From positions 310,001-374,000 of the forward strand of contig CAWIPO010000008.1 in the NCBI GenBank assembly GCA_963838095.1: 64,000 nt of DNA, read 5' to 3'. The position numbers and the translations under genes were made by a program. A model generated the notes under the pieces. The model was not told where the DNA came from. It made no database searches and saw only the letters and a list, made by a program, of their open reading frames with translations. Source of the stretch: CAWCGU01 sp963838095. Its GTDB lineage: Bacteria; Actinomycetota; Thermoleophilia; Solirubrobacterales; 70-9. Shown piece after piece: positions 48,166 through 56,861 of the stretch (its first letter is position 1; each line of letters opens with the position of its first letter).

Positions 48166-49731
48166 ATGCTCGCGAGCGCGCGCACATACGCCCTGCACGG
48201 AGTGGCCGCGCGGGAGGTCACGGTCGAGGTCGATGTGCGCCAGGGGCTGCCGGCGTTCTCGATCGTCGGGCTGCCCGACGCCGCGATTCGCGAATCTCGC
48301 GAGCGCGTCAGGGCGGCGCTGTCCAACTCCGGGTTCGAGTTCCCGCAGCAGCGGATCACGGCAAGCCTGGCGCCGGCGGACCTGCGCAAGGCAGGCCCCG
48401 CATTCGACCTCGCGATAGCGGCGGCGCTGCTGTGCGCGTCCGGGCAACTAGCCGTCGAGGCTTTGCACGAGTGCGCGCTGGCCGGCGAGCTCGGGCTAGA
48501 CGGATCCCTGCGATCCGTTCCGGGAACGCTGGCGATGGCGGAGGAGGCGGGGCGGACCGGTATCGACCGGCTCGCGGTGGCTGCTCCCAGCGCGCCCGAG
48601 GCGGCTCTGGCCGTGGCGGAGCGGGGTCCATCGGACAACGGCAACGCACACACGCGGCTCAGCGTCGTGCCGATCTCGAACCTCCGCGACCTGCTGACGC
48701 TCGGCACCGCCGACGAGCCGCCGCCCGCCGCGCCGCTTTCGCTCGACGGCGCAAACGGTGGTGCACCGCTTCCCGACCTCGCCGACCTGCGCGGTCAGGC
48801 CGTCCTGCGACGAGCGCTCGAGATCGCCGCGGCGGGCGGCCACGGGCTCCTTGTCATCGGTCCCCCCGGGGCCGGGAAGTCGATGGCGGCGAGACGGCTT
48901 CCATCGCTGCTGCCGCCGCTGACGCGCCCGGAGGCCCTGGAGGTGGCGCGGATCGCGAGCGCCTGCGGCCGCTCCTCGGCGATCGGGAGCGGCCGGCCGT
49001 TTCGGGCTCCGCACCACACGATCTCCTCCGCCGGCCTGGTGGGAGGTGGCAACCCGCCGCGCCCCGGGGAGGTGACGCTTGCCCATCGCGGGCTCCTGTT
49101 CCTGGACGAGCTGGCCGAGTTCTCCCGCGAGTCGCTGGAGGCGCTGCGACAGCCGCTCGAGGACGGCGAGGTCGTGATCGCGCGCTCGCGCCACGTCGTC
49201 GAGCTTCCCTGCCGCTTCCAGCTCGTGGCGGCGGCGAACCCGTGCCCGTGCGGGCGAGGCACCGGGTCGGAGCACTGCAGCTGCGGCCCGGCCCAGATCA
49301 GGCGCTATTCCGGGCGCCTCAGCGGCGCCTTGGCCGATCGCGTCGACATCTCGTTGCGGGTCGAGCAACCCTCCACCGAGGCCCTGAAGGGCGAGTGCGG
49401 CGAGGGCTCCACAGCGGTGCGCGAGCGCGTGCTTGCTGCGCGGGAGCGCCAGTCGCGACGGCTGGGGGAGGGTCGCTGCAACGCCGAGATGACATCCGCT
49501 GAGACCCGTCCCGCAAGTGCGCTGACGGCATCGGCGAGTGCGCTGCTCTCAGACGGCCACTCCCGCCTGGGGCTCAGCGGGCGCGGGTTCGAGCGCGTTC
49601 TCCGAGTCGCCCGCACGATTGCCGATCTCGACGGGAGCGAGCGGGTCGGGGACGCTCATGTCGGCGAGGCCCTGTCGCTTCGCCGGCGAGCGGGCGACGC
49701 CCCAGGCGCGGCAGCCGGCGGAGGCGAATGA
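48166..49731 (+). CDS. comM: YifB/ComM family AAA ATPase
   Basis: 521 residues. N-terminal Lon-like domain (VEVDVRQGLPAFSIVGLPDAAIRESRERV), then the Mg-chelatase-like AAA domain: Walker A GPPGAGKSMAARRLPSLLPP at about 232-251, LAHRGLLFLDELAEF as Walker B, ANPCPCGRG and the C-terminal YSGRLSGALADRVDI. ComM is a hexameric helicase that extends branch migration in natural transformation. A leaderless -10 TAGCGT is at 48154-48159. It is upstream of dprA, the usual partner. Confidence 0.95.
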   Translation: MLASARTYALHGVAAREVTVEVDVRQGLPAFSIVGLPDAAIRESRERVRAALSNSGFEFPQQRITASLAPADLRKAGPAFDLAIAAALLCASGQLAVEALHECALAGELGLDGSLRSVPGTLAMAEEAGRTGIDRLAVAAPSAPEAALAVAERGPSDNGNAHTRLSVVPISNLRDLLTLGTADEPPPAAPLSLDGANGGAPLPDLADLRGQAVLRRALEIAAAGGHGLLVIGPPGAGKSMAARRLPSLLPPLTRPEALEVARIASACGRSSAIGSGRPFRAPHHTISSAGLVGGGNPPRPGEVTLAHRGLLFLDELAEFSRESLEALRQPLEDGEVVIARSRHVVELPCRFQLVAAANPCPCGRGTGSEHCSCGPAQIRRYSGRLSGALADRVDISLRVEQPSTEALKGECGEGSTAVRERVLAARERQSRRLGEGRCNAEMTSAETRPASALTASASALLSDGHSRLGLSGRGFERVLRVARTIADLDGSERVGDAHVGEALSLRRRAGDAPGAAAGGGE

Positions 49732-49735
49732 GGTG

Positions 49736-50857
49736 ATGGCCTGCGATCGCTGCCTCGCCCGCAGCTGTCTGCTCTCCAAGCTCGCCGGCTGGATCGAGCG
49801 CGTGGCGATGAACGCGCCCGGCAAGCGAGCGCGCGAGCTGCTGACCCTGGACGACGCCGAGCTTGCGGCGGCGGTCGGCCACCCGCGGCCCGGCGAGCTT
49901 GCCGACGCGGCCATCAGACAATGCGAGGCGCTGGTGATGGAGCTTGCGCGGCGCGTGGACGTCTGGGCGACATGCCCCCACAGCGGCGACTGGCCCTCCC
50001 AGCTCGAGGACCTCGGCGCGGCGATGCCGCGGGCGCTGTTCGGCCGCGGCGCCCGGGGGCAACTGAGCGAGCTCTGCGAGCGCCCTGCGGTCGCGGTCGT
50101 CGGGGCCCGCCGGGCGAGCGACTACGGCCGAGACGTTGCCGCCGACCTCGGGCGCGAGCTTGCGACGGCCGGGGTGACGGTGGTCAGCGGGCTCGCCTAC
50201 GGCATCGATGCCGCCGCGCACCGTGGAGCGCTCGAATGCGGCGGGCGCACCATCGCCGTGCTGGGCAGCGGCGCCGATGTGCCCTACCCGCCGGGAGAGA
50301 GGGCCCTCTACGAGCGGATCGTCTCCGAGGCGATCGTGATCTCCGAGATGCCGCCGGGGTTCGAGCCCTTTCGGTGGTCCTTCCCGGCCCGCAACAGGTT
50401 GATCGCCGCCCTCGCGGCGATGACGGTCGTGGTTCAGGCGCGAAGACGCTCGGGCGCGCTGATCACCGCCGACATGGCCGGCGAGCTCGGCCGTGATGTC
50501 GGCGCCGTCCCGGGTCCCGTCACCTCCTCGCTCTCAGCCGGAGCCAACGCGCTGCTGGCGGACGGCGCGGCTGTGGTGCGAAACACGCAGGACATCCTCG
50601 ACCGCATGCTCGGAGTCGGAATCGCCACCAGCACGCGCTCCGAGACGGGGCCCGACCGTTCGGCGAACTTCGATCCGCCGCTCGCGGCGACCCTGGACGC
50701 GGTCGAGGAAGGAGCCGCCACTCCGGACCAGGTCTCGCTTCGCGCGGGGGTCTCGGCGGCGGAGACAACAGCCGCGCTGACTCGCTTGGAGCTGCTCGGA
50801 TACGTGAGGGTGGACGCGCTCGGCCGCTACGCTCGCGTGCTCCGTGCCGCCTCTTGA
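49736..50857 (+). CDS. dprA: DNA-processing protein DprA
   Basis: 373 residues. ATG at 49736 (or GTG at 49733) begins ACDRCLARSCLLSKLAGWIE, an N-terminal CxxC-bearing helix typical of actinobacterial DprA. Rossmann core: VAVVGARRASDYG, VVSGLAYGIDAAAHRGAL, ISEMPPGFEPFRWSFPARNR. A C-terminal winged-helix (EEGAATPDQVSLRAGVSAAETTAALTRLELLGYV) follows. It loads RecA on incoming single-stranded DNA. thiD overlaps its 3' end by 14 nt. Confidence 0.95.
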   Translation: MACDRCLARSCLLSKLAGWIERVAMNAPGKRARELLTLDDAELAAAVGHPRPGELADAAIRQCEALVMELARRVDVWATCPHSGDWPSQLEDLGAAMPRALFGRGARGQLSELCERPAVAVVGARRASDYGRDVAADLGRELATAGVTVVSGLAYGIDAAAHRGALECGGRTIAVLGSGADVPYPPGERALYERIVSEAIVISEMPPGFEPFRWSFPARNRLIAALAAMTVVVQARRRSGALITADMAGELGRDVGAVPGPVTSSLSAGANALLADGAAVVRNTQDILDRMLGVGIATSTRSETGPDRSANFDPPLAATLDAVEEGAATPDQVSLRAGVSAAETTAALTRLELLGYVRVDALGRYARVLRAAS

Positions 50858-51659
50858 CGCAGATCGAGTTCCCGTCGCCCTGACAATCGCCGGTTCTGAT
50901 TCCGGTGGTGGTGCCGGCATCCAGGCAGACCTGAAGGCGTTCGCGATCTGCGGGGTTCACGGGACAACCGCGATCACCGCGATCACCGCCCAGAACACTG
51001 TCGGGGTGGTCGCCGTGTACGCGCTGCCGGGCGAGATAATCGTCGCCCAGGTCCGGGCGGTGGCCGAGGACATCGGCGTCGACGCGGTCAAGATCGGGAT
51101 GCTCGGAGACGCCGCCACGATCGAGGCCGTCGCCGCGGCGTTGAGGCATACCGAGCCCGCGCCCGTCGTCGTGGACCCGGTGATGGTCGCCGAAAGCGGC
51201 TCGCAGCTGCTGGATCCCGACGCGATCTCGGCCCTGAAGGAGCTGATCCTGCCCCTTGCCACTGTGGCGACGCCCAACGTGGCCGAGGCTCGCAGGCTGG
51301 CCGGGCTTGCGGACGACGCGACCCAGGAGGAGCTCGCCCGCGCCGTGCACGCGCTCGGCCCGGAGACGGTCATCGTCACCGGAGGGCACACGCCGGAGGG
51401 CGTCGACCTGCTGATCGACGACGAGGGCGAGCCGTGGGAGATCCCTGGCCCGATTCACCCCGCGGGGTCGTCGCACGGCTCCGGCTGCACCCACTCTTCG
51501 GTGATCGCCGCCCTGCTGGCACGCGGTGAGAGCGTCCCCGACGCCGCGTTCGCCGCCCGCGAGATCACCGCGGAGGCCGTCGGCAACGGCCTCCGAGGGC
51601 TCGGTGCGGGCGCCGGCCCCGTCGACGTGTTCGGGCTCGCCGCCGAGCTGGATGACTGA
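50844..51659 (+). CDS. thiD: Hydroxymethylpyrimidine/phosphomethylpyrimidine kinase
   Basis: 271 residues from GTG at 50844. It phosphorylates HMP twice for thiamine synthesis. Motifs: ALTIAGSDSGGGAGIQADLKAF, VVDPVMVAESGSQLL, TPNVAEARRLAG, and the anion hole HPAGSSHGSGCTHSSVIAALL. The GSGCT box replaces the common GTGCT. Its 5' end overlaps dprA by 14 nt, although thiamine and DNA uptake are unrelated. No TPP riboswitch is possible in this arrangement. Confidence 0.94.
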   Translation: MPPLDADRVPVALTIAGSDSGGGAGIQADLKAFAICGVHGTTAITAITAQNTVGVVAVYALPGEIIVAQVRAVAEDIGVDAVKIGMLGDAATIEAVAAALRHTEPAPVVVDPVMVAESGSQLLDPDAISALKELILPLATVATPNVAEARRLAGLADDATQEELARAVHALGPETVIVTGGHTPEGVDLLIDDEGEPWEIPGPIHPAGSSHGSGCTHSSVIAALLARGESVPDAAFAAREITAEAVGNGLRGLGAGAGPVDVFGLAAELDD

Positions 51660-51697
51660 TTCCCAAATCCCCGCGCGGCCGAACCGCCGGGCGCTGC

Positions 51698-51703
51698 CAT
51701 AAT
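51698..51703 (+). promoter_or_regulatory. -10 hexamer of the 81-residue protein gene
   Basis: CATAAT (5 of 6 bases of the consensus) lies 8 nt before the ATG at 51712. It is the best -10 match in the window and implies a leaderless transcript. Confidence 0.55.
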
Positions 51704-51711
51704 TCGCAGCG

Positions 51712-51957
51712 ATGAAGCTGCTGCGCATGCGCCCCGGACACGGAGACGTGCTGCTCGCCGAGGGCGATCCCGAGGTCGCCGAAGACGAGGAGCGACTGAT
51801 CGAGGAGTTCCGCCGCCAGCTCGACCACGGGATGTGGGCGGCCGTCCCGACCTCCGAGCGGAGCGGGCGCCGCGAGGCAGTGATGGTGCGGGACTTCGAC
51901 CAGGTCCCGCGCGACGCGGACCGGGTGATCTTCTTCCCGCCCGCCGCCGGCGGTTGA
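51712..51957 (+). CDS. Small conserved-type protein of unknown function
   Basis: 81 residues, charged and cytoplasmic: EGDPEVAEDEERLIEEFRRQLDHGMWAAVP and a C-terminal DADRVIFFPPAAGG. No domain is recognised. Its good -10 and 4-nt coupling to the next gene (TTGA) argue that it is real. The RVIFFPPA segment hints at a family-specific C-terminal strand. Confidence 0.7.
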   Translation: MKLLRMRPGHGDVLLAEGDPEVAEDEERLIEEFRRQLDHGMWAAVPTSERSGRREAVMVRDFDQVPRDADRVIFFPPAAGG

Positions 51958-52520
51958 GCTCGGTCGCCGCGATCGTGCTCGCGATCGTGGTCGCGACCCT
52001 GGCCGTGGGCGCTTTTGGGCCCGCTACCTGGCAGCGGCTCCGTTCGCGCCGCCTTCGCCCGACGCCTCAAAGGCAGCCGCTCGATCCCGGCCGCGAGCGT
52101 CGCGCGGAGCGAAAGGCTCGCGAGCTGATGCGATCGATCGTCGACGTCGACGACTTCGAGATGTACGAGCAGCTCGGCTTCCTGCGCGTGCTCGGGCGCG
52201 ACGAGCGCGGGCGCCCGAACGGGTACGGCTACCTCGTCTACCCCCACAGGCCGATCGTCTCCTACGACACCACCACGTTCGAGCCGCTGAGCGAGTATTG
52301 CGTGCAGTTCCCCGATCGCGCCGAGCCCGCCTTCGGTTCACGGCTCCCGGACGCTGACGACGCGCTCGCGAAGTGGATGTCGCTGCACGGCAACGAGCGG
52401 CAGCTGATCGGCGACGCGAACATGCACCTCCCGGGCCGCCAGGTGGACCCGGGCCAGATCCGCCGAGACCTGCGCCGGATGCGCGAATGGGAGGCGCAGG
52501 GGGAACGGAGCGCGATCTGA
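51954..52520 (+). CDS. Membrane-anchored protein of unknown function
   Basis: 188 residues from TTG at 51954. One N-terminal hydrophobic helix (VAAIVLAIVVATLAVGAFG) is followed by a basic stretch and a soluble domain (VDDFEMYEQLGFLRVLGRDERGRPNGYGYLVYPHRPIVSYD). The topology would leave the domain in the cytoplasm. It is coupled to both neighbours, and its stop overlaps the ilvD ATG (TGATG). I do not recognise a family. Confidence 0.7.
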   Translation: MSSVAAIVLAIVVATLAVGAFGPATWQRLRSRRLRPTPQRQPLDPGRERRAERKARELMRSIVDVDDFEMYEQLGFLRVLGRDERGRPNGYGYLVYPHRPIVSYDTTTFEPLSEYCVQFPDRAEPAFGSRLPDADDALAKWMSLHGNERQLIGDANMHLPGRQVDPGQIRRDLRRMREWEAQGERSAI

Positions 52521-54196
52521 TGCCGTCGAGCGACATGCGCCCGCGCAGCGCCGCGGTGTTCGACGGCCCCGACCGCTCGGCGGCGCGCGCCTACATGAAG
52601 GGAATCGGCTTCGACGACGAGGCGCTCTCGCGGCCGACGATCGGGATCGCAAACACCTGGATCGAGGCGATGCCCTGCAACTTCCACCTCCGTGGCCTGG
52701 CCGAGCACATCAAGGAGGGCGTCCGCGCCGCCGGTGGCACGCCGATGGAGTTCAACACGATCGCGATCTCCGACGGGATCACGATGGGGACCAAGGGGAT
52801 GAAGACCTCGCTCGTCAGCCGCGAGGTGATCGCCGACTCGATCGAGCTTGCCGTGCGCGGCTACCAGTTCGACGCGGTCGTCGCGCTCTCCGCCTGCGAC
52901 AAGACGATCCCCGGCGCGGTGATGGCGCTCGCCCGTCTCGACATCCCGGCGCTGATGCTGTACGGGGGCTCGATCGCCCCCGGGCGCTGGCGCGGCAAGG
53001 ACGTGACGATCGTCGACCTCTTCGAGGCGATCGGCGCCCACGCCGCGGGCGACATGTCCGACGACGAGCTGCGCGACCTCGAGAATCACGCCAGTCCCGG
53101 CGCCGGCGCCTGCGGCGGCCAGTTCACCGCGAACACGATGGCCTGCGCATTCGAGGCGATGGGGATCTCGCCCGGAGGCTCCTCGATGGTCCCCGCCGAG
53201 GACGCGACCAAGGAGCAGGTCGCGGAGCAGATCGGCGAGCTGGTGATGAAGGTCCTGGAGCAGGACCTGCGCCCGAGCCGCGTGATCACCCGCAACTCGA
53301 TCGAGAACGCGATCGCCTGCGTCGCCGCCTCGGGCGGCTCCACCAACGGGGTGCTGCACCTGCTGGCGGTGGCGCGGGAGATGGGGATCGAGCTGGACAT
53401 CGACGATTTCGAGGAGATCTCCTCGCGGACGCCGCTGCTCGCCGACCTGAAGCCGGGAGGGCGGTTCGTGGCCACGGACCTCTACCGCGCCGGCGGCGTT
53501 CCGCTGCTCCTCAACCGGCTCGCCGAGGCGGGCATCCTGCACGAGGACGAGATCACCGTCAGCGGCCGCACGATCGGCGAGGAAGCCGCTGCGGCCAGCG
53601 AACAGGAGGGGCAGGAGGTCGTCCGCGCGCTGTCCAATCCGCTGAAGCCGACGGGCGGGCTCGCGATCCTGCGCGGCAACCTCGCGCCCGAAGGCTCGGT
53701 CGTCAAGCTCGCCGGAACGGAGCGCACGGGCCAGACGGGCCCGGCCCGGGTCTTCGAGTCCGAGGAGGAGTGCTTCAAGGCGGTGAAGGAGCAGCAGATC
53801 AAGCCCGGCGACGTGATCGTGATTCGCAACGAGGGCCCGGCCGGGGGCCCGGGAATGCGAGAGATGCTCCAGGTCACCGCCGCGATCGTCGGCGAGGGGC
53901 TGGGGGAGGACGTGGCGCTGATCACCGACGGCCGCTTCTCCGGCGCCACCCGCGGGATGATGATCGGCCACGTTGCCCCCGAGGCCGTCAAGGGGGGCCC
54001 GATCGCCGCCCTGCGCGACGGGGACGAGATCACGATCGATGTGGGGCAGCGGCGCCTCGACGTGGCACTGTCGGCTCAGGAGATCGAAGAGCGCATCGCG
54101 AAGTACGAGCCACCGGAGCCGCCGTACACGGCCGGCGTGATGGCGAAGTACGCGCGCACCGTCTCCTCGGCTTCCGCAGGCGCAGTAACGGCCTGA
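52520..54196 (+). CDS. ilvD: Dihydroxy-acid dehydratase
   Basis: 558 residues. It makes the 2-oxo acids of valine, leucine and isoleucine. The three iron-sulphur cysteines are C53 (AMPCNFH), C126 (ALSACDKTIPGAVMA) and C198 (SPGAGACGGQFTANTM), the pattern of a [2Fe-2S] enzyme. GLTD-like end TDGRFSGATRGMMIGHVAPEA is present. The gene runs to a stop that abuts the convergent hydrolase with no spacer (TGA then TCA). Confidence 0.97.
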   Translation: MPSSDMRPRSAAVFDGPDRSAARAYMKGIGFDDEALSRPTIGIANTWIEAMPCNFHLRGLAEHIKEGVRAAGGTPMEFNTIAISDGITMGTKGMKTSLVSREVIADSIELAVRGYQFDAVVALSACDKTIPGAVMALARLDIPALMLYGGSIAPGRWRGKDVTIVDLFEAIGAHAAGDMSDDELRDLENHASPGAGACGGQFTANTMACAFEAMGISPGGSSMVPAEDATKEQVAEQIGELVMKVLEQDLRPSRVITRNSIENAIACVAASGGSTNGVLHLLAVAREMGIELDIDDFEEISSRTPLLADLKPGGRFVATDLYRAGGVPLLLNRLAEAGILHEDEITVSGRTIGEEAAAASEQEGQEVVRALSNPLKPTGGLAILRGNLAPEGSVVKLAGTERTGQTGPARVFESEEECFKAVKEQQIKPGDVIVIRNEGPAGGPGMREMLQVTAAIVGEGLGEDVALITDGRFSGATRGMMIGHVAPEAVKGGPIAALRDGDEITIDVGQRRLDVALSAQEIEERIAKYEPPEPPYTAGVMAKYARTVSSASAGAVTA

Positions 54197-55180
54197 TCAC
54201 CCAGCCAGGAACTGCTCCAGCACGCGGTTGAAGCGCAGCGGCCGCTCGAGCTGCGCGAGATGGCCGCAATCGTCGAACAACTCGAGTTGTGAGCGCGGGA
54301 TCAGACGCGCGTACTCGGTCGCGTCCTGCGCCGGCACGAGCTGGTCGTCGCGGCCCCAGACGATCAGCGAGGCAGCGGTCAACTCTCCCAGCCTTTCCCT
54401 GATGTCGTAGCCGGCGACGGCGCGCACCGCGGGCATGAACCCGGGTGGGCTCAAACGGTGTGCCTGGCCGATTGCCCCGTGAAAGTGCTCCCAAAGCAGC
54501 TCCGCTCGCAGTCTGTCGGGATGGCGAAAGATGCTCCCGAACGCGGCATCGCGCAGCCGCGAGCGCCGCAGCGACGCTTCTCGGAGCCGGAACGAGAGCG
54601 GGGTGAGCAGCGCGAGTACCCGCGCGACCCGCTGCGCCGGCTCCATCCGCATCTTCGCGTTGCTGATCCCGAGCGGTGAGATCAGCGCCAGCCTCTCGAT
54701 CAGCTCCGGTCTCAAGAGCGCCGCCTGGACGACGATCAGCCCGCCCATCGAGTTCCCCACCGGCACGACCTGCCCCAGCCCGAGCGCGTCGCAGAGCTCG
54801 CCCAGCAGGCGGCCGTAAGCGGGGATCGAGATCTCCCATTCCGGCAGCGGGCTGCCGCCGAAGCCGGGAAGGTCCAGCGCCAGCACGCGGCGGTCGCGTG
54901 CGAAGTGGGGGATCGTCTCGAGGAAGTTCCGCCACGAGCCGTCGAGTCCGTGCACGAGCAGCAAGGGGCTCTCCTCGGCGTCGGCGGGCCCCATTTCGAC
55001 GTAGCCGACGCTGGCGCCGTCCAGCTCCAGCGTTCGAAACTGCCGGCGCCAGCCCACCCCCATCCAAGCCGGCTCGGAGTCCGGATTGCCGTATGGGTCC
55101 GGGCCGTCGCTGGGGGTTGGATCGGGAAGCGGGCCCTCGGCGCTGAGACCGACCGCAAACCGGCGGCGGTTGGTGCTCAC
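54197..55180 (-). CDS. Alpha/beta hydrolase
   Basis: 327 residues. Nucleophile Ser144 in PVGNSMGGLIV, oxyanion HGLDGSWRNFLE, acid in WGRDDQLVP and His in CGHLAQLERP complete the triad. The first 45 residues are a non-conserved Pro/Asp-rich stretch. Homologues include esterases, epoxide hydrolase-like and C-C hydrolases, so the substrate is uncertain. It lies 10 nt downstream of the cyclo-ligase gene on the same strand, so they may be co-transcribed. Confidence 0.85.
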   Translation of the reverse strand: MSTNRRRFAVGLSAEGPLPDPTPSDGPDPYGNPDSEPAWMGVGWRRQFRTLELDGASVGYVEMGPADAEESPLLLVHGLDGSWRNFLETIPHFARDRRVLALDLPGFGGSPLPEWEISIPAYGRLLGELCDALGLGQVVPVGNSMGGLIVVQAALLRPELIERLALISPLGISNAKMRMEPAQRVARVLALLTPLSFRLREASLRRSRLRDAAFGSIFRHPDRLRAELLWEHFHGAIGQAHRLSPPGFMPAVRAVAGYDIRERLGELTAASLIVWGRDDQLVPAQDATEYARLIPRSQLELFDDCGHLAQLERPLRFNRVLEQFLAG

Positions 55181-55190
55181 CGTGGCCGCA

Positions 55191-55904
55191 CTACGCGTAC
55201 CCCATGCGCTCCAGGATCGGGATCTCCCGGATCTGCGGCGGCTGTAGGTGATCCCAGAGGATGCCTCGCGGACGATCGTAGGCCCGCTCCAGCTCGATCG
55301 CCGCCCGGGGGGTGGCGACGAGGTCGATCGGGAGGTCGTGCGCGGTCATCATCAGGTTCTCGCGCAGGATCTGGATCGGGTGCACGGTTGTGGCGACGAC
55401 GGTGTGGTCGTCGATCCTGCCGGCGTCGATCAGCAGTCCGTACTCGAGGTCGGAGTAGCCCGCTCCCTTGCCAATCCGCGCCCCGTTCAGGTTTACGGCG
55501 ACCGATCCGCAGATCACGAGGTCGATCTCCGGCAACTCCTCCTCGGCCACGACTCGCCCGTGCCTGAGCGCTCCCTTGATCGTCGCTGCCTCACGGATCT
55601 GCGCCGCGGTCAGCTCCTTAGGGTCCAGCAGGCGGAAGGGATGCGCGTCGCGAAGCCGTGGCACGGCCATCACCAGCGCCTTGCCCTGCTCGAGCGCGAT
55701 CCGCCGCGCGTGCGTTTGCGGGGAGTCGGGGTTCGCCTTGATCGTCTGCGCTCGCTTCCAGACGCGATGGGCCGCCAAGCGCTCTGCCGCCTGTTTGGCC
55801 CCGGCGAAATTCGGTATCCGCTCAGCCGCACCCGGAAACCGCGAGACGCCCTCGCGATCCATCGCCTTCCATACCGCTTTGCGGACCTGATCCTTGGAGC
55901 GCAC
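55191..55904 (-). CDS. 5-formyltetrahydrofolate cyclo-ligase family protein
   Basis: 237 residues from GTG at 55904, 7 nt after a TAAGAT hexamer. The C-terminal GARIGKGAGYSDLEYGLLIDAG is the ATP/folate motif of the 5-formyl-THF cyclo-ligase family, and the N-terminal VRKAVWKAMDREGVSRFPG matches the MTHFS-like subgroup. True 5-FTHF cyclo-ligases repair the dead-end folate; members of this divergent subgroup have not been proven to do so. The minus-strand frame continues upstream but lies over the divergent acyltransferase gene, so the longer reading is rejected. Confidence 0.8.
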   Translation of the reverse strand: MRSKDQVRKAVWKAMDREGVSRFPGAAERIPNFAGAKQAAERLAAHRVWKRAQTIKANPDSPQTHARRIALEQGKALVMAVPRLRDAHPFRLLDPKELTAAQIREAATIKGALRHGRVVAEEELPEIDLVICGSVAVNLNGARIGKGAGYSDLEYGLLIDAGRIDDHTVVATTVHPIQILRENLMMTAHDLPIDLVATPRAAIELERAYDRPRGILWDHLQPPQIREIPILERMGYA

Positions 55905-55911
55905 CCGCGCG

Positions 55912-55917
55912 ATCTTA
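55912..55917 (-). promoter_or_regulatory. -10-like hexamer of the cyclo-ligase family gene
   Basis: Minus-strand TAAGAT lies 7 nt before GTG 55904, consistent with leaderless transcription. It is within the 22-nt spacer to the divergent acyltransferase gene. Confidence 0.5.
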
Positions 55918-55926
55918 ATTGGGAGA

Positions 55927-56858
55927 ATGGCAACATCACCCCCGACCGAACATCGATTGCGCCGCCTGACGCCGACCCGGACGGTTCCGGAGCGACCGAC
56001 AAGGAGCGGCCGCTGCCGGCGCTGCACGAGCGCGAGCGGCGGCGGTCGCTGCTGCCGGCGATCGAGCCCGAGCGGCGCCTCAACGACTGGGGCCGCTCGG
56101 AGCGGATCGAGGGGGTATTCGACCGCACCCTGGTCGAGTTCTTCTACCGCTACTGGTTTCGGTGCGAGGTCGAGGGGGTCGAGAACGTGCCCGCCGAGGG
56201 CGGCGCGCTGCTGGTCTCCAACCACTCCGGGGCGCTGCCACCCGACGCGGCGGTGATCGCGAAGGCGATTCGCGACGAGCATCCCGCTCCGCGCCCGCTG
56301 AACATCACCGTCGAGCATTTCTTCAAGGGCTATCCGGGCTTCTCGATGCTGATCCCGAAGATCGGTTGCGTCGCTGCGCACCCGGCGAACGTGCACAGGC
56401 TGCTGTACGACGAGGAGCAGCTGGTGCTCGTCTTCCCGGAGGGTCGCAAGGGCACCGAGAAGCTGTACAAGGATCGCTACAAGCTTCGCCGCTTCGGGCG
56501 CGGCGGGTTCGTCGAGGCGGCGATTCGAGCCGAGGCGAAACTCGTTCCAGTCTGCGTCGTCGGCGCGGAGGAGGCGATGCCGGTGTTCGCGCAGCTCGAT
56601 TTCATGAGGCGCATGACCGGGCTGCTGTACTTCCCGATCACCCCCACGTTTCCGTGGCTGGGCCCGCTCGGGATGCTGGCCTACCTTCCCGCGAAGTTCC
56701 GGATCCGCTTTCTGGAGCCGATCGACACCGTGGAGCTGGGCGCGGATCCCGACGGCGACAAGGCGCTGGTACAGACGGTCGCCCAGGACATCCGCGCCCG
56801 GATCCAGGAGAACCTGCACGAGATGCTCTCGCGGCGCAAGTCCGTCTGGTTCGGCTAG
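55927..56858 (+). CDS. Lysophospholipid acyltransferase family protein (apparent frameshift near the start)
   Basis: About 310 residues. The PlsC-type motifs are clear: LVSNHSGALPPDA (HX4D-like block), NITVEHFFKG, VFPEGRKGTEKLYKDRYKLRRFGRGGFVEAAI, and LVPVCVVGAEEAMPVFAQ. It probably acylates a lysophospholipid or a mycolipid-like acceptor. The coding frame has no ATG, GTG or TTG upstream of the conserved region. The only ATG in the region, at 55927 and preceded by GGGAG, is out of frame by one base. If the run of five C at 55939-55943 were six, the product would start MATSPPDRTSIAPPDADP and be in frame. It is paired with a GalE2-like epimerase, as in mycobacteria. Confidence 0.75.
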
Positions 56859-56861
56859 TCA

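Noticed and set aside
55191..56819. 542-codon minus-strand gene covering the cyclo-ligase and the acyltransferase region
   Set aside because: Only the part below 55904 matches a family. The rest is antisense to the acyltransferase.
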